From positions 1-5,481 of the forward strand of contig JAKAOI010000184.1 of the NCBI GenBank assembly GCA_021812265.1: a stretch of DNA of 5,481 nt, in the 5' to 3' direction. This document shows, in pieces, positions 5,252-5,481 of this stretch (the stretch's first letter is position 1; every line of letters begins with the position of its first letter). Below the pieces are notes generated by a model, which saw only the letters and a list, made by a program, of their open reading frames with translations, did no database searches and had not been told where the DNA came from. This DNA is from Chloroflexota bacterium. Its GTDB lineage: Bacteria; Chloroflexota; Ktedonobacteria; Ktedonobacterales; JACDGC01. A program made the position numbers and the translations under genes.

Positions 5252-5481
5252 TTTGAATGCCTCCAATTCTTCTCGCTTCATCCCTTTGATAAATCGCAGC
5301 CACCAATATAGCTCGCTGTCTTTTTCTTTTCCTGTGGCTTGCTGAAGTTTCTTTAACTCCAAAAAATGCAGCTCTAAATCGTACAGCGCTTCGGCGTCAA
5401 AGTATTCCACCAACCGAAAATAGGCGTGATAATGCGGACTTGGCCGAATATTAAAGTCCAACGCCGCTATCGATATGATCC
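4862..5481 (-). CDS. Rpn-family recombination-promoting nuclease / putative transposase (PD-(D/E)XK), N-terminus beyond the window
   Basis: The frame is open from the right edge to TAA at 4864-4862, giving 205 visible residues; the start and the catalytic nuclease core are outside. The visible part begins IISIAALDFN, followed by PHYHAYFRL and then LELHFLELKKL, the order typical of the end of the Rpn (YhgA-like) nuclease domain. A TTG at 5461 falls inside this conserved block and is not the start. Counting from that codon, a helical region (about 60-114) leads into an array of eleven xxGx tetrapeptides (115-158: EDGL, EEGI, SQGI, LQGR and so on), then a C-terminal helical tail (about 160-193, ALLAKGMSAAEVAEITELP) common in these proteins. 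Rpn proteins are DNA endonucleases that promote RecA-independent recombination; some are toxic and act against phage. The neighbouring GTPase, 141 bp downstream, is probably unrelated. No transposon ends are visible. Confidence 0.85.
   Translation of the reverse strand, partial: IISIAALDFNIRPSPHYHAYFRLVEYFDAEALYDLELHFLELKKLQQATGKEKDSELYWWLRFIKGMKREELEAFKMRNMSAKKAVELLEYLSQNPEVRQQYEDRQKALRDERSRLETAHEDGLEEGISQGILQGREEGISQGILQGREEGISQGIVQGREEGMREKALQMAKALLAKGMSAAEVAEITELPAAEVRKLRPHKSK
4991..5098 (-). repeat. Three tandem copies of a 36-bp coding repeat in rpn
   Basis: The units are 4991-5026, 5027-5062 and 5063-5098, followed by a decayed partial copy. Neighbouring units differ by only two or three bases. 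Each unit encodes twelve residues, essentially EEGISQGILQGR, that is three xxGx tetrapeptides. Because 36 is a multiple of three, gain or loss of a unit by slippage or recombination keeps the frame, so copy number can vary between strains without breaking the protein. Confidence 0.9.
5260..5264 (-). promoter_or_regulatory. Internal GGAGG ribosome binding site within rpn
   Basis: On the minus strand GGAGG (5264-5260) lies 8 nt before the in-frame ATG at 5251. Match and spacing equal those of the hydrolase's site at 1016-1020, which argues that ribosomes could initiate here. Confidence 0.55.

Noticed and set aside
4862..5481. Intact insertion sequence, from the 'putative transposase' label of the Rpn family
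   Set aside because: No terminal inverted repeats or target-site duplications are visible; Rpn proteins are not encoded within typical IS elements.

Overview
The window looks like part of a Bacillota-type genome. GGAGG-class ribosome binding sites sit at good spacing, some starts are non-ATG, and base composition is moderate with an AT-rich intergenic region. The protein styles (a two-domain Nnr, a DUF697 GTPase, an Rpn nuclease with EGIxQG repeats) would suit Negativicutes or a related clade. This is inference only: there is no rRNA or other marker in the window.

Layout, left to right. (1) 1-670, minus strand: most of a DedA-family membrane protein whose last residues lie beyond the left edge. 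(2) 671-1027: a divergent intergenic region with a likely dedA promoter on the minus strand, a weaker promoter for the plus-strand gene, and short repeated TTTCTCAG motifs. (3) 1028-1933, plus strand: a complete metallo-beta-lactamase-fold hydrolase with an intact metal-binding set. (4) 1917-3467, minus strand: a full-length bifunctional NAD(P)H-hydrate repair enzyme (Nnr). It converges on the hydrolase and overlaps it by 17 bp. A perfect 15-bp inverted repeat lies just beyond the nnr stop, inside the hydrolase coding region. (5) 3608-4720, minus strand: a GTPase with a C-terminal DUF697 membrane region, in the same direction as nnr and 140 bp upstream of it. (6) 4862-5481, minus strand: the C-terminal part of an Rpn-family (PD-(D/E)XK) recombination-promoting nuclease, whose catalytic N-terminus lies beyond the right edge.

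The genes do not form one obvious pathway. Nnr is housekeeping metabolite repair, DedA proteins act in the membrane (some in lipid-carrier recycling), and the GTPase and hydrolase have unknown targets. The most interesting element is the rpn 3' end. It carries a near-identical 36-bp tandem repeat encoding an xxGx tetrapeptide array. Upstream of the repeat lies a strong internal Shine-Dalgarno sequence and an in-frame ATG, which could express a separate C-terminal protein of 129 residues. This matches the gene-within-a-gene arrangement known for E. coli Rpn toxins, where a short C-terminal product inhibits the full-length nuclease. The window may therefore hold half of an intragenic toxin-antitoxin or antiphage locus.
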